Shown one piece after another: positions 1 to 11,364 of a stretch of 64,000 nucleotides of DNA. Below the pieces are notes generated by a model. It did not search any database. It was not told the DNA's origin and saw nothing but the letters and a program-made list of their open reading frames with translations. A program made the translations under genes and the position numbers. Position 1 is the stretch's first letter, and the number at the start of each line of letters is the position of its first letter. Origin of the DNA: Prostheceraeus crozeri (taxonomy: Eukaryota; Platyhelminthes; Polycladida; Euryleptidae); NCBI GenBank assembly GCA_907163375.1, contig CAJQUW010009011.1:340336-404335 (forward strand), read 5' to 3'.

Positions 1-520
1 TATTATGTACATGTTATTTTTTAAATTCAAAATGCAAGATATTTATTTTAAAAAATATACATGTAGAGATTTTCATAGAAATCGTCAGTTCTTTCGCTAA
101 TTAGAATGTATCCAGGAAAAGAAGATAATGTTCTGTGATGAGGAAAATAAGTACATGATAAATGCCTTGATAGAGGCAAGGATGCCTAGATATCTACAAT
201 TATAGATATCTAGACCTCCTTGGATAGAGGAATTAAGTGGTCAAAATGTCCATTTGAATCCGATATCAAGCCATCTATAACATGATTTATTTTTCACCGT
301 GCGTATAATGTAGATATCCTGTCACTTTATTTTACCTGTAAAGCAGATTACTGCACGGGCGTGCAGTAATATTTTCATTATTGCACTGGTCGAATTATAG
401 ATTTCTATATAGATATATGCGATTGAATTATATAAAACCCGCTTAATATTTAACTCATCAAACACCATAGAATTAGATTAGTCATGATATCGGTGAAAAA
501 TAAAATTACCTACACAACTC
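1..520. other. No gene recognised
   Basis: No coding region could be supported here. The only structure seen is a perfect short hairpin: 347-356 and 361-370 are exact reverse complements (attactgcac / gtgcagtaat) around a 4-base loop. Confidence 0.5.
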
Positions 521-637
521 GTGCAAAGATATCCATCTTTTGCTTTCTCCTCGATCAACATTCTATGCCCTCGCCCTTCGGGCTCGTGCATAGATATGTT
601 GACCTCAAAGAAAGCAATAAAGATGGATATTTTGCAC
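521..637. repeat. 117-bp fold-back element
   Basis: The two halves are near-perfect reverse complements. The segment begins gtgcaaagatatccatctt and ends aagatggatattttgcac, and further inside cgatcaacat pairs with atgttgacct and tctatgc with gcatag. The loop is GC-rich (ctcgcccttcgggctc) in otherwise AT-rich DNA. It could be a small fold-back MITE or the remnant of one. No clear target-site duplication was found, and no function is implied. Confidence 0.55.
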
Positions 638-944
638 TAGTGGCGTAAATAACTATTACAACACTGCATGCAATGATATCAACATTAACAAACATAAATG
701 AGTGATATTTTCAACCATGGATTTTCAACATTGGGATGTATTCTATGTCACCCTATAAATTTCCAAATAACATTAATTGCCTGGCTTCCATGATATCATC
801 AAAGAACATCGATTTCGATGACAATAGCTGGAAGTAGGCATCCCTTCCTGTTCGAATGTGTGGCCTTGTTGTTGAGGAATACTATATTGCTTGATCTGAT
901 GCAGTTACTTATCGTCACTGTACCAGAAAAATGATCTTGTAAAA

Positions 945-1840
945 TTGATTTTGCTTTCATTTAACAAGGATATCTTATCCATTGTACAGGATCATGTCAC
1001 TGAGGAATGGCAAAGAAAACGACAACTTCCATTGCCAGAAAAAAGACATATTCAAAAAGCGTGGGATGAAATCATTTTGCAAGAAAAGTTTAGTGACCTT
1101 TTGTCTAAGTATGACCAGTATTCTCGGACCAGACTTTTAGCTTTGAATTGCCCTGAGAGCGGTGCATGGCTGCGTTCAATTTCATCAAGTGCAATCGTAG
1201 CAGAACTTGATGCAGACACTCTTCGAATCGGAATTTCTCTTCGAGTTGGAGGTAAAGTTTGCCATCCACATAGATGTAGGTGTGGAGCGATAGTAGATGA
1301 ACGTGGATACCATCCTCTATCTTGCCGATACAGCAAAGGCAGATTTCTTCGGCATTCAGTTTTGAATGTCGTGATCAAGAGATCTCTGCAATCAGTCGGG
1401 TAGGGTTCTGTTCTGGAACCGAAAGGTGTTTGCAGATCTGACGGTAAGCGCCCTGATGGGATGACTGGGATGACTGTCTTTCCATATCAAAATGGACAGG
1501 GCCTATTATGGGACGCACATATGTGGATACCGTCATCGGCTGCAATGTCATGTCCGGGGCAGCTTCTGCAAGAGCTGCAGCAGCGAAGGCTGAAGAAAGG
1601 AAGAAGACGAAGTATGGAGACCTGACTCGCAACGAAAGATATATCTTCTAGGCAGTTTCATTTGAAACGTCAGGAGCTAGTGGCGAGTCCACAAGGCAGT
1701 TTGTGAGAAAGATAGGAAAGAGAGTTTGCGTCAATTCTGGCGACCCTTACGAGACAGAACATCTCGGGCAACGACTATCAATTGCCATCGTAAGGGGAAA
1801 CGCAGCCAGCATCGTTCACAGCAGTGCTTCCAACTGACTT
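945..1840 (+). pseudogene. LINE C-terminal remnant with zinc finger and PD-(D/E)XK-like nuclease
   Basis: The first part (945-1403) reads as the end of a non-LTR retrotransposon polyprotein. A zinc-finger-like block CRCGAIVDERGYHPLSCR lies near residues 110-127, followed by GRFLRHSVLN. This spacing is typical of the module before the restriction-enzyme-like nuclease in some LINE proteins. The nuclease follows in other frames: SDGKRPDGM at about 1437-1463 and LLWD near 1510, then [11 protein letters not shown] and FETSGAS up to about 1840. The remnant therefore contains at least two frameshifts and an in-frame stop. The RT domain is absent, so it is 5' truncated. Family placement rests on motif memory, not on a search. 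Confidence 0.6.
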
Positions 1841-2915
1841 TCGTTATTTTGTAGAAGGTAAGGTGAGGTAAGGATTCGTTTATTTTAAATGTACTACAAG
1901 TCGACAATGTGGTTAGATTGGCACGTAAATGCAAGACATGTATAACAATAAAATAATCAAGATATGCGTACGAGATGTTACGATTCGTTTATTAATTGGT
2001 CAATCCATGTATTGTTTGAAAGAATAATATTTGCAGGAAAGAAGGAGCCACGTCTGCGAGAAGTTTTACATGGAATTTGCAGGAACTTTCCAGTGCGCGT
2101 CGATTTCTTTGGACATAAGTCATGCAGGGGATGTTTCACGTTAGACGAGATCTCATGAAGAAACTTAGTTGAAGTTCTTTCACGTCGACTATTCAAATAC
2201 TCAAATATTTCGCACGTACAACCTTGATCACACACGATGCGATGAGCGCTTTGTCTAAACTTGTCCAGCGTTTCTTTGTCTTAGGTTGACATTCCGACCA
2301 TGAGAGCTGAGCAGTATTCTATAACCGATAAAATGAGACCTGAGTGATTTTGGACTAATTGTGAGCGTGAGATGAATGGGCGAAGTGCATGAAGAGCGAG
2401 AAGTCGTCTCGATGCAATTTTGGTTATATGAGCAACTTAGTTGTGTCATTTAAGATCTGGTGTGAAGATGTACCCAATATTCGCAGCTCATCAGTTTGGG
2501 CCATATCAGGAGAAATGGAAGTGTTAGAAATTGCAACTTTGAGAATCCACATAACTTTGCCCTTGTTAAAATTGTGGTTTAGTACAATTTTAGTGGACCA
2601 CGTTACCATGTTGTTGTGCTCAGTGAAGTGTCTCACGTGGTCACCTTTCTGAATTGGGATGGCAAGAGTGCAGTCGTCAATGTAGCCTACTTATTCATGA
2701 TGTTCTGAGGGAATACAGGCTTGACTGATCCCACAACTGCGTTAAATAGGTACGGGCCTAAAATCAAACCCTGCGGAATTCCGGAAACGACCAGCAGGCT
2801 GTCACTGAGATGATTGTTTATCTTGACTCTTTGGGATCTCCCTACCAGGTAACTGCGGATCCACCTAGTAAAACCCTTAGGAAGACTACTTGGAAGATGC
2901 CCTGGCTAGTCATGA

Positions 2916-3121
2916 TATGATATTTTTGAGTTGGAAAGAGCCAGGAATTTTTTAGATGTTAATTATTGTTTTTATCTTATATTTCAAACTTCTACTAACC
3001 CTAGTCTTTTGTACCTGAAGATGATTATTGGATGGTAATCGAAAAATTTTGTACATCTTAACTTAAGATAATAATTAACATCTCAAAATTTCCTGGCTCT
3101 TTCCGGCTGAAAAATATCATA
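2916..3121. mobile_element. 206-bp MITE with about 50-bp inverted ends
   Basis: The left end (tatgatatttttgagttgga, continuing agagccaggaa) and the reverse complement of the right end (tatgatatttttcagccgga, continuing agagccaggaa) match over about 50 bp with few mismatches. It sits in the LINE RT region. A near-direct repeat (cttaggaagact at 2876-2887, cttaggaaaact at 3122-3133) brackets it together with about 28 extra bases on the left, so the exact insertion edges are unsure. No coding capacity. Confidence 0.6.
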
Positions 3122-3731
3122 CTTAGGAAAACTATTCTCTGATAAGGTGTTTATAATTGCATCATGGCCAAGAGCATCGAAGACTTTGCGATAATCCTAG
3201 GCCAAAACAAGAACTCCCATCACTTCATGCTTATGAAGCTCCCGAGTAATGAAGTCATGAAGACGCATCAGTGCTGATGATATGGAAGAAAATTTTTGCC
3301 ACCAAACTGGAAAGCACTGAATGTCTCCGCACATATTTCTTCTATGGCTTACTTGAGAACTAGTCTCTTGCAGATTTTAGATGGACCGGTCAATAATGAT
3401 GGGCACAGTTCGTTAATTGAGGGAGGGCTCGTTTTTGGCAATGGTGTGATGACAGTCTCCTTCCAAACTGTTGGGAATTGTCTGGATAAGATTGAAACAT
3501 TTATAATATGTGACAAAAGTAGGGCGATGATGTCTGCAGCCTTTGTTGAATGGATATTCGGGAGGCCGTCAATACCGGATGATTCACCAGATTTGAGAGT
3601 CTTCAGAGCGTTACAGACAGAATCGGTATTCACAATAGGGGACCAGTCATCAGAATCTTATTTGAGCGGGGGTTGGTCGGTGAGCCTGAGCTTCAAAAAA
3701 TTGGAATTCAGAGATTGCTCTGCTTGTACAC

Positions 3732-4712
3732 TGTAAACCGCTGGATACGAAAATTGCATACAAACAAATGCCAAAATCACATACAATTTGAAACTAACAT
3801 CTGATACGAGATTCTCGTATGCCTACAGAGATCTGGTATGTTTTTCATACGAAATCTCACTTATTTTCGTATATGATTGTATTTAGCGATACGAACTGTT
3901 CTATCTGTGATTGGCTGTTTTACAATTAAATACGAGTTGTTGGTGTGATTTATATACGAGACCCGATGCAAATTCATCCTCATTCGTATGCCTCTGGTAT
4001 CACATAGCAAAAAATATATATGTAGTACATTCTACTGTCAAATGACTTTTTTTCAGTAACACCAGTCGTGAATGTTTCTTTTTGTTAGTGTGACAGTTAA
4101 CTTGAATAGATCTATTGTGAATTTTATGCTCCACGAGTATGTCGTCGTTGCTACTTGCCATGCAACATTTACAGGACCCTTACTTAGCTCTACTTTATGA
4201 ACCAAGTTGATAAACATCAATTTATTCAAAAGATATTTATTCTTTATCTTTATTCTTTTAATCATGTTGACTTATATATCTCAAACATAACTATTTTTGC
4301 GTTCATGAATTGTAATGTGGTTTTATTTTGAATTGCTAATATGATTAATTTCAAAATTACATAATGCATAATTGTTGATGGTTGAATACCTATTGATTAT
4401 TTATGAAATGCCTTAGACTTGCATGTATTAAAATCGAATTCAGTATTGTAAGTTTGACTATTGAATGTCATTATCTCACTACTTACAAAACAGTAGTAAC
4501 ATTAGTGTGATCTTTATTGACAAAAGGCCTTAAATCAACATACTTTAGACATAATTGATGCCTTCTTTTAACATTGTGCTGTTATGGCTTTAGTATATAA
4601 AGCATACCACACTTGAAATAACATGCGAAAAGCATACAACTGTATACAGAAATATACCAAAAAAAAATTTGGCATGCATCCTTCGTATGTGATTGGTATT
4701 GAGCGATTTACA
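3732..4712. mobile_element. Candidate 981-bp element with degenerate inverted ends
   Basis: The plus-strand start tgtaaaccgctggatacg and the reverse complement of the end tgtaaatcgctcaatacc share their first bases, and both run into a catac-rich stretch and then atgccaaaa. The minus-strand LINE appears on both sides (linker on the right, RT start on the left), which supports an insertion. No clean target-site duplication was found and no protein is encoded. Confidence 0.35.
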
Positions 4713-5447
4713 TAGCGGAGAGAGGAATTAGCGAATCAATGCGTCGCTGGTTGAAAGACAGAACCTTTTCGTACCCCTTATTTCACTGACAACGGTCCAC
4801 ATGTCTTTTGGAAAATTGCTTGCCTTTGAGGCCCACTTGCATTTTTCGCGGAAAATGAGATTTTTAACTTTGGTACTCAAGTGATGATATAGTGAATGCT
4901 ACGAAATGCATTCCAACGTTTGTTAATCTATAGCTTAATGAGGGGCGTGATGTGCGGTTTATCGTTGATTGTCATAATTACCGTGGATGACGGTATATTA
5001 TTAGAAAAGCAGAATTCTATTAAACTCGTGAGGATGGCACACTTCTCATCAGGTGAAAAATTTATGTCATAAATTTGATCAAGATTAACATGATTCATTT
5101 TGTCCAAAAAAAGCGTTGACGTGAGATTCACGCATGTCGTATATAACTTGAACCTATCCATCAATTTGATTGTCAGAGTGGAGCAAAGCTCTGTTTTCAA
5201 AATATTCAGTGAAAATCACAGTGAGTGAATACAAAAATCAATTACTGAAGTGGAAAAATGACTTCGCATAATAAAAGCTCATGCCATTCAAGAGTTTTAA
5301 GTCGTGAAGCAAAAGATGACACCGCAGAATAAAAAAATTCTGAGTCTTGAAGTTGGCAATGAACCTCGAATTTTCGTGATGTCATCGACTGAATTTTATC
5401 AGTTAGATGACAATAGATATAACCTGAATTCATTTTCCTTGTTCACG

Positions 5448-5866
5448 CTATGGTGAGAGCGATAAGAAATTTTTGACAATTTCCATGCTATACTGCAAAA
5501 GTAAGTAGCGAGTGAATATCTGCATATATTGACAGTATTTTTCTCATTCTTAGGGCCAATAATGCATCGCAATATTGTATATCAAATTCTAAGTAAAACA
5601 TGCGATTACTGCCTGAACATTCGTGAAAACTTACAATACCATGGCCGGTTGTGCCTGCAAAAATAAACCCTCAGATATGAACCTACAGACGATTCCGGTT
5701 ATATGGAAGCAAAATTGTCGGTCCCGAGAGAGATAAATTGGGAATTTCGGATGCATGAAATTTTGCACATCTGGAAGAAAAAATCAGCTGAAATGAGAAG
5801 TTTACCTGCTTCAACTTCACAAATCGATACCATAGCGGTGACTAAAAACAGCAAGATCTCTTTCAT
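5448..5866 (-). CDS. Candidate small secreted peptide, three exons
   Basis: On the minus strand an ATG at 5866 opens a strong signal-peptide-like stretch, MKEILLFLVTAMVSICEVEA, ending at a GT donor (agcag|gtaaa, exon 1 = 5806-5866). An acceptor tttttgcag precedes a 20-bp exon at 5635-5654 with a strong gtaagt donor. A second acceptor (cttttgcag) leads to 5448-5492, ending in TAG. The phases agree and would give about 41 residues. Micro-exons are easy to imagine by chance, so only the signal-peptide exon is moderately supported. No family recognised. Confidence 0.27.
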
Positions 5867-6719
5867 ATCAATCGTAGCTTTTAACAAGTTAGGCCAAGTC
5901 CTTCATGTCAGACCATTTAATTACTGCATTTGCGGGCCTATCACAATATTGTAGCTTTTGCGGTCTCTTGCTAAATTAGGCTATATGCCCGAGGGATTGA
6001 CTGCAAATATATTCAATGCACTAAGATCATGAAAACCACAATGGTCAGCAATCAGCATAATAAAAATCAATAGAAATATCGAATAGCTAATTAGAATTAC
6101 AGAATTACATAAACAATGTATCAGTGGGTAGATATCGTGCATGTAATCAATTTTGGTAAATGGAAGAAAATGAAGTTTTGCCAAGAAATACCATATACCA
6201 TGTATCTGGAATCATATGTTTTACATATTGGAAGCGTCAATTGATAAGTCGTTGACAAATTCAACAATTACATGTTGCATGTTCCTGTACTGTGATTTCT
6301 TTGTATGCAGCTTGTTACTATACATACAACAGGCTACATTTTAACAATTAGCACGAGTCACTTAAGTCAGAACTGCTAATCACAAGATAATTCTCGGTAA
6401 AAAATGTCATAAATGTCTCATAAATGAGAGACACATTGCGACCAAATTGAATAGCTGAAAATTAGTCAACCCAAATCCAGACTAAATGCAAGCTTTTTGC
6501 TCCATAAAAATGTGTTAAAAACCAAAGAAAATGAACCAATGAATCAATGAATCAATCACACTTTCCACACTATCATGTGTGATGATTCATGATGACTATT
6601 TCAATATGTTTTCGAATAATGTGCAAAATGAAAATTCAGAATTCTCTTAGGATTGTTGCAATTATTTTTGTACCCCTGTTCCATCGAATTTTGTGTTGAA
6701 GAATTACAACAATGCAACA

Positions 6720-7060
6720 ATGAAGATTATGAAAATCAAAGCAAGTTCTTGTCATGGGACTATATTGCATTTTTATTCCGATCATCTTTGTGCTTCAACA
6801 GGTTCAATTTATTAGTTAAATGAATTCTGATTCAGAGTATTCTTTCATTTTAGGTAACTGCGTTGTGCTTCATTATTGGATTGGTGGTTATTTCCACATT
6901 AACAACCTCTTCATCAGCAGCATCAGTTCCATGCGTTCAGAAGTGCACAGGAATATGTAAAGACAAAAATGGCGAGAATTTCAAAAATTTCAGCGATAAA
7001 AAATTCAAAACACTGGTGGAGTGTATCTCTGAGTGCAGAGAAAATGACTGCAAGTTATAG
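6720..7060 (+). CDS. Candidate small secreted six-cysteine peptide, two exons
   Basis: Exon 2 (6854-7060) follows a good acceptor (tctttcattttag). It encodes a hydrophobic stretch (LCFIIGLVVISTLTTSSSAA) and then a short mature region with six cysteines spaced C-x3-C-x3-C ... C-x3-C-x4-C, ending CKL and TAG. The only well-phased upstream start is ATG at 6720, giving seven codons (MKIMKIK) before a GC-type donor (gcaagt at 6741). This implies a 113-bp GC-AG intron. Signal peptide plus paired cysteines suggests a secreted disulfide-rich peptide, possibly of a helical-hairpin type. No family is recognised and its target is unknown. The GT donor alternative nearby breaks the frame. Confidence 0.42.
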
Positions 7061-8230
7061 TGAACTCTATCTGATGACTTCTAAAATATACATGTAATTG
7101 AGTATAGAATTAGATCGTGTTTTGAATGCTTGTTTCAGGGTCAGGCGCGATGATTGATCGATTTTTTCATAAGTCAACTTAGTCGCATGACTTCAAATTT
7201 AGTGACTTTTGAAATAAGAGCAGGTACTCACTCACTCACGACACCCATGAATGTTCACGTATAAAAGAGCATAAATATAATCTAAAAACTTTTATCTTCA
7301 AATCAAAATCAAGGAACCAAATAAACCCAGGAAGGCTGCGCAACCTGCGATCATATTATTCTGCATCTTTGGCCTTCATACATTGAGTTTGCAATAGCGA
7401 TGATGTTGATCAACACCACGGGTAGCCAAACCTTTGTATTAGGAGCGATTGCTGAATGCTCGCGTTTTGCCTATCACCTTTCTACCATATTGTTTTATTT
7501 TGTTATTTCTTAGTTAGATAGATACGATAAGTAATGAAAACTTTCTATTTTTTCAAAAATGGAAGGTTTTGAAATTTTTTATGATTAATGAAATGAGGTG
7601 AGCGGTGGATCAAATTGGCAAGTAGAGGATGAGCGGTTGGGATGACTTTTAATCTGATAAATACACTCATAGGCATCATCACGTACATGAAATACATTTG
7701 TTTCATGCTCATATTTCAACCAAAGATGGACAATCTGCATCCGCATCCGCGAGGATATACGAATGCGAAAAATTGGACATTTTGCGGAACGGATTTGGAT
7801 CGAAGATTTTTGAGAAGGCTTAATTAAGTAATTGAACTATCCACAGCTAACTTTCTGCTCATAATAAAATGCTGCAAGCTCAACTACAAATTTTAAAAAT
7901 TCATTTGCCCTGATAGGATCGAGTTAGACTGAGTTTTAAAAAATGTCCATATCATCACGGTGCCTGTAACATGCAGTGTAATTACATAGCCTATATTCAT
8001 GCCAGTAGGCCACACTACGACACGAATGACTTTGATGCTTTGATCATTCAATTTGAACTCTTTAGTAGTAAGGATCACTCCCATTTGGGCACAGTGCGGG
8101 CCTGCGCTGTGTGTGGCGCAGGCGTGCTGCCGTCCCCCCTCGAAAACGACAATGTTTCGGATGGACCGACCTGGCTGGATGAGGGCGACCGACCAGGTTG
8201 ACTTGGTCGACCGACCAGGCTGACTTGAAC
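7061..8230. other. No gene recognised; GC-rich patch at its end
   Basis: No supportable coding region. The last 150 bases are GC-rich against the AT-rich background and contain the repeated words cgaccgaccagg and tgacttg in direct and partly inverted order. Confidence 0.4.
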
Positions 8231-8745
8231 GACAGAGGTAAACGGGGGTTATATTCGGAATCAGCATGTCCTGCTACGTCGACATGGTGAGTTTGAAAGC
8301 CATCGGTGAGAAAAAATTTCTCAATTTGAAAAAGAGGTAATTTTGACCGTTTTTGGGCTCTAGCGACCATGCAAAGCATCGGATGAAAAAACGGAGGCCA
8401 GATTCGGAATCCTAGTGCAATTTTACATCGGTATGGTTATTTTCAAGTCAATCGGAGAGAAAAAACTTTCTTCGATCGCTGACGCCACCCCCGCTCGGCA
8501 GCGGCTTCCAACTTTGGTTCTAGTGATCGTAGAAAGTCGTGCAGTATCTCGTTTGAAAGCTGAGAATGAGACAAGTTCATTGGAAACCACTGCTTGACCA
8601 TACCTTCCCTCGTTTAGACTTGAGAGTGGCTCTAAGATTTTTGGTCATGTTGGAAAAGCGACGAAGGTTGAATTTTGTGTTTTGGGCTCTAGCGGGCGAA
8701 CGAAGCATCGGACGAAAAACCTGAGACCAGATTTGGAATAAGCTT
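8231..8745. repeat. Diverged tandem repeat
   Basis: Related phrases recur: ttcggaatc ... catcggtgagaaaaaat (about 8255) and ttcggaatc ... aatcggagagaaaaaac (about 8408); gggctctagcg ... gaagcatcggacgaaaaa (about 8685) matches gggctctagcg ... caaagcatcggatgaaaaa (about 8355). This looks like an old tandem array or decayed satellite. No gene. Confidence 0.4.
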
Positions 8746-8907
8746 GATGTCATTGGCCAATGAGGATCGTCATCCAATGAGAATCATGCATTTCTCAATA
8801 AATAATGGGGTTTTTATAGCGACAATCAATCTATCTTTGAATCGTACAAGTGACGGATGCACGAAGCGCAAGTCAGAGAAGTATGAACGCAAGTCACAGA
8901 AGTCAGA

Positions 8908-9105
8908 ATGCTGGTAAACGCAAGTCAAAGAGAGAGAATCGCTAATCCTCGCCTATCTCTACCTTATGACAATTCGCTTAAGTGCTTTGAGTGTCGTAGA
9001 CGTGGTCTTATCAGATACATTTTACTTCTTCGCTGTCATCATATTTTTTGTGTATTTTGTCGGGAACAGCATCGTTGCACTTCTTCATATTGTAATATGT
9101 TATAG
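8908..9105 (+). pseudogene. Polinton part: RING-like protein fragment
   Basis: Short reading frame containing a C-x2-C pair (CFEC) and, about 19 residues on, CHHIFCVFC, the C-x-H-x2-C-x2-C signature of RING-type zinc fingers, then further cysteines. It lies at the left edge of the recognisable Polinton. A related finger occurs at about 10,365-10,518. Function is not established: RING fingers usually belong to ubiquitin ligases, but no substrate can be inferred. Confidence 0.4.
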
Positions 9106-9173
9106 GATTTTTTATCCGATGAGTAAAACTATGTAATTTTCTTTTTAGTCATCTATCATAATTTTTATGGATT

Positions 9174-9700
9174 GTGAAGGGTGAACCTGAACAGGAGCTC
9201 AGTACAATTGCTATAGACAATTGGTCGTATCAAATTGTTAGTACTACCATCAACATGCCAAATGTGATCCCAACGCCGATAGATGGGCGAGAAAACACAT
9301 CTATGGACTTAATCAGCAATACTTGCAAGACTATGGCTTTTCTAATGAAAGTGCTCTTCTTATTGACTTTAAAAGATGGTTAGCAGCTTTCAATATTGTA
9401 CATATCCTCTGTACTGATCCTACTAACGAGAAGAAGCTATTTCCTAATCTAATAATCAATTATATTCTACTTCTACCTTGGGATAGTAAAGTTAATCAAC
9501 ACTATCATAAAGTCACTAAACTTTTTAAGGAATGGAGTGTCCCTATTTTAAATGTTCGTTGTAGTCGCTACATTCATAATCAATGCTTTTTTTATCCATA
9601 CCTCAACACTGCTACAGGAAGGCTTGGTCATCATTGCTCTTTTCATGACAGCTACCAACTGTATCTATTTTATTTGTTTCAAACCAAGGATTTGTAATGC
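9174..9700 (+). pseudogene. Polinton part: unrecognised protein
   Basis: Overlapping reading frames with good amino-acid composition, including an aromatic, leucine-rich stretch (FKRWLAAFNIVHILCTD, IINYILLLPWDSK) at about 9340-9490 and a later CSRYIHNQCFF. I do not recognise the family. It is placed in the Polinton because it lies between two RING-like pieces and before the virion core gene, on the same strand. It is broken. Confidence 0.35.
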
Positions 9701-9777
9701 ATGCTTGTTAAAGTCGTTTAATAAATGCTTTATGAAGAGATTTGTTATTTTCATGCAAATGGTTGGATAGATGAAGG

Positions 9778-10194
9778 ATGATAATGTCTTTCTCATATGA
9801 TTGTGGAACATTCAGTTTTCATAGACAAAGCTTAAAGGGAAGTATTCAAGATTATGTGATAACATTTCATAAAGATGAGATCAACATCAAATTAGTTATT
9901 GGTGATACTAGCACTCTATTTTTGAAGTTAATGGATACGTTTTCTAATAGAATTGTAATGGCGCGATTAGTTGCGAAAATTCATTTCAGCCATTTTGGGA
10001 AAGAAGACGTAGAAGATCGTTTCTTCCACCTTGCTTCTTATTCGATGGAAGTTGTAGATAATCCTAAAGAATTTTTTGAAAGACATATGGGGAAAATTGC
10101 TCAACGTCTTGATGCATTTAACCACCATGGTAGCAGTCTAGTAATTGAAGCGATTTCACAAATTCATATTCAACTTTGTATAAAAGAAACTTAA
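9778..10194 (+). pseudogene. Polinton part: protein with Polinton-associated C-terminal motif
   Basis: About 139 residues. The C-terminal segment RLDAFNHHGSSLVIEAISQI resembles the F-x3-GS-x5-I-x2-I-x-I motif I associate with proteins and polymerase N-termini in Polinton-like elements. The rest is not recognised. It lies between the unrecognised protein and the second RING-like piece. Confidence 0.4.
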
Positions 10195-10520
10195 AGATCC
10201 AATGGTACTTGATCGTAACACAATTGGTTTTCGAGTTCTGTCTGCTTACTCTCGAAGTATATTCCTTCTGCACATGTGTCTATCATTTAGAAGAGACTAG
10301 CAAGTTCATATCTTCAAAAAGACTTGCTTTAGAAGTTGCTAGTAAGAGTGAAAATATGTATGATGTATGTAAGCGAAAGGATGGAAGTGAAAAACGCATC
10401 TTTAAGAGATGCAAGCATACGTTCTGTCAACGCTGTTTCATACGTTCCTGTATTCAACTTTGTCAATGTAGCCAATGTGATACAGCTCATTTTGAGTGTC
10501 ACTTCTGTCATAAAATTTAG
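10176..10520 (+). pseudogene. Polinton part: second RING-like protein
   Basis: The C-terminal half carries the pattern DVCKRKDGS ... CKHTFCQRC ... CQCSQC ... CHFCHKI, a C-x-H-x2-C-x2-C core with flanking cysteine pairs typical of a RING or RING-like finger. It overlaps the end of the preceding frame by a few codons and precedes the basic core protein. Two RING-like proteins near one end of a Polinton are unusual in my experience of these elements. Confidence 0.45.
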
Positions 10521-10525
10521 TACCT

Positions 10526-10921
10526 ATGCAAATGTGGAAAAATCAAGTTGCAAAAGTGGTTAAGAGAAAAATGGCGAAACGTAAAAGTCGAAAGTCTTCG
10601 AAATTTTCTGAGGCCCTTCGAGCTCTTCAACGAATGAAAGGAAATCAGCGATATAATGCCATACGATATGCTAATAATAAATTTATTCGGGAAATTGTTT
10701 CTCATGTGAGAAGTTTGAGGACAAAGAAATTATCATCACAACAACGAAAGTTACTTAAGCGATATACTACAAAATTGCAATTAATCTCCAATCCTAAAGT
10801 CAACCTTCAAAGAAAGAGGAAAACTGTGACACAAAAGGGTGGTTTCCTTTCAGTTTTACTTCCGATGTTAGCTCATGTAGTGGTTAACCTATGGGGTAGC
10901 ATCTTTGGTCCAAAGCGTTAA
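10526..10921 (+). pseudogene. Polinton part: basic virion core (pX-like) protein
   Basis: Very lysine- and arginine-rich protein of about 130 residues beginning at or near MAKRKSRKSSKF, with SSQQRKLLKRY in the middle and a C-terminal VTQKGGFLSVLLPMLAHVVV segment. A basic body followed by a (V/T)Q(K/R)GGF-hydrophobic tail is characteristic of the small core proteins of Polintons and adintoviruses, which are compared with adenovirus pX/core proteins. It lies directly upstream of the packaging ATPase region. Confidence 0.6.
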
Positions 10922-11364
10922 TTATGCAAATATTGAATCCCAAAGTATTAAAATGGACTTCAGACTTCAATGTGCGTGAAAAAGTATAGCGGTTACGCAC
11001 GATTTATTGCTGGTGGAATAAAAACGCCTCGCCTGGTTAGAACTTTGTACTCGTATATTACATTGTTCAGTACCCTGAAAGCTTCAAAACACATATGCAC
11101 AAAATTACTCTTTACAAACAGCTCACACAAAATCGGGAGTGACTTACCGTTCACTCTACCAGCAATCCTGAAGGAATCTTACGAAAAAATCACTATATAC
11201 ATGGCTATTCACAGAGAAACAGTACAGCTGATTTTTACCTATTTCATGTTCGAAGACTATTTACAAATTATGATGAGACATGACGACACTGCATACAGAC
11301 AAGCTAAATAAATTGATACGTGTAATAGAAGAATGACCTACTCACTCTATAGACCTACCGTAAC

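Larger units (their letters stand above)
1975..5215 (-). pseudogene. CR1/L2-like LINE, decayed, reverse strand
   Basis: Reading on the minus strand from 5215 downward, the linker between endonuclease and RT is seen first (DKPHITPLIKL near 4930). RT blocks follow: LKSGESSGIDGLPN and ITPLPKTSPPS (3349-3633), SGIPQGLILGP (about 2750-2790), and a degenerate YIDD catalytic box near 2690. Next come DELRILGTSSHQ (about 2440-2480) and a basic C-terminus with HPLHDLCPKKS (about 2090-2130). The 5' endonuclease is missing. Stops and frameshifts are scattered through it. A 206-bp MITE at 2916-3121 interrupts it, and probably a 981-bp element at 3732-4712 does too. It is related in style to the LINE in the palindrome arms but is much older. 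Confidence 0.7.
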
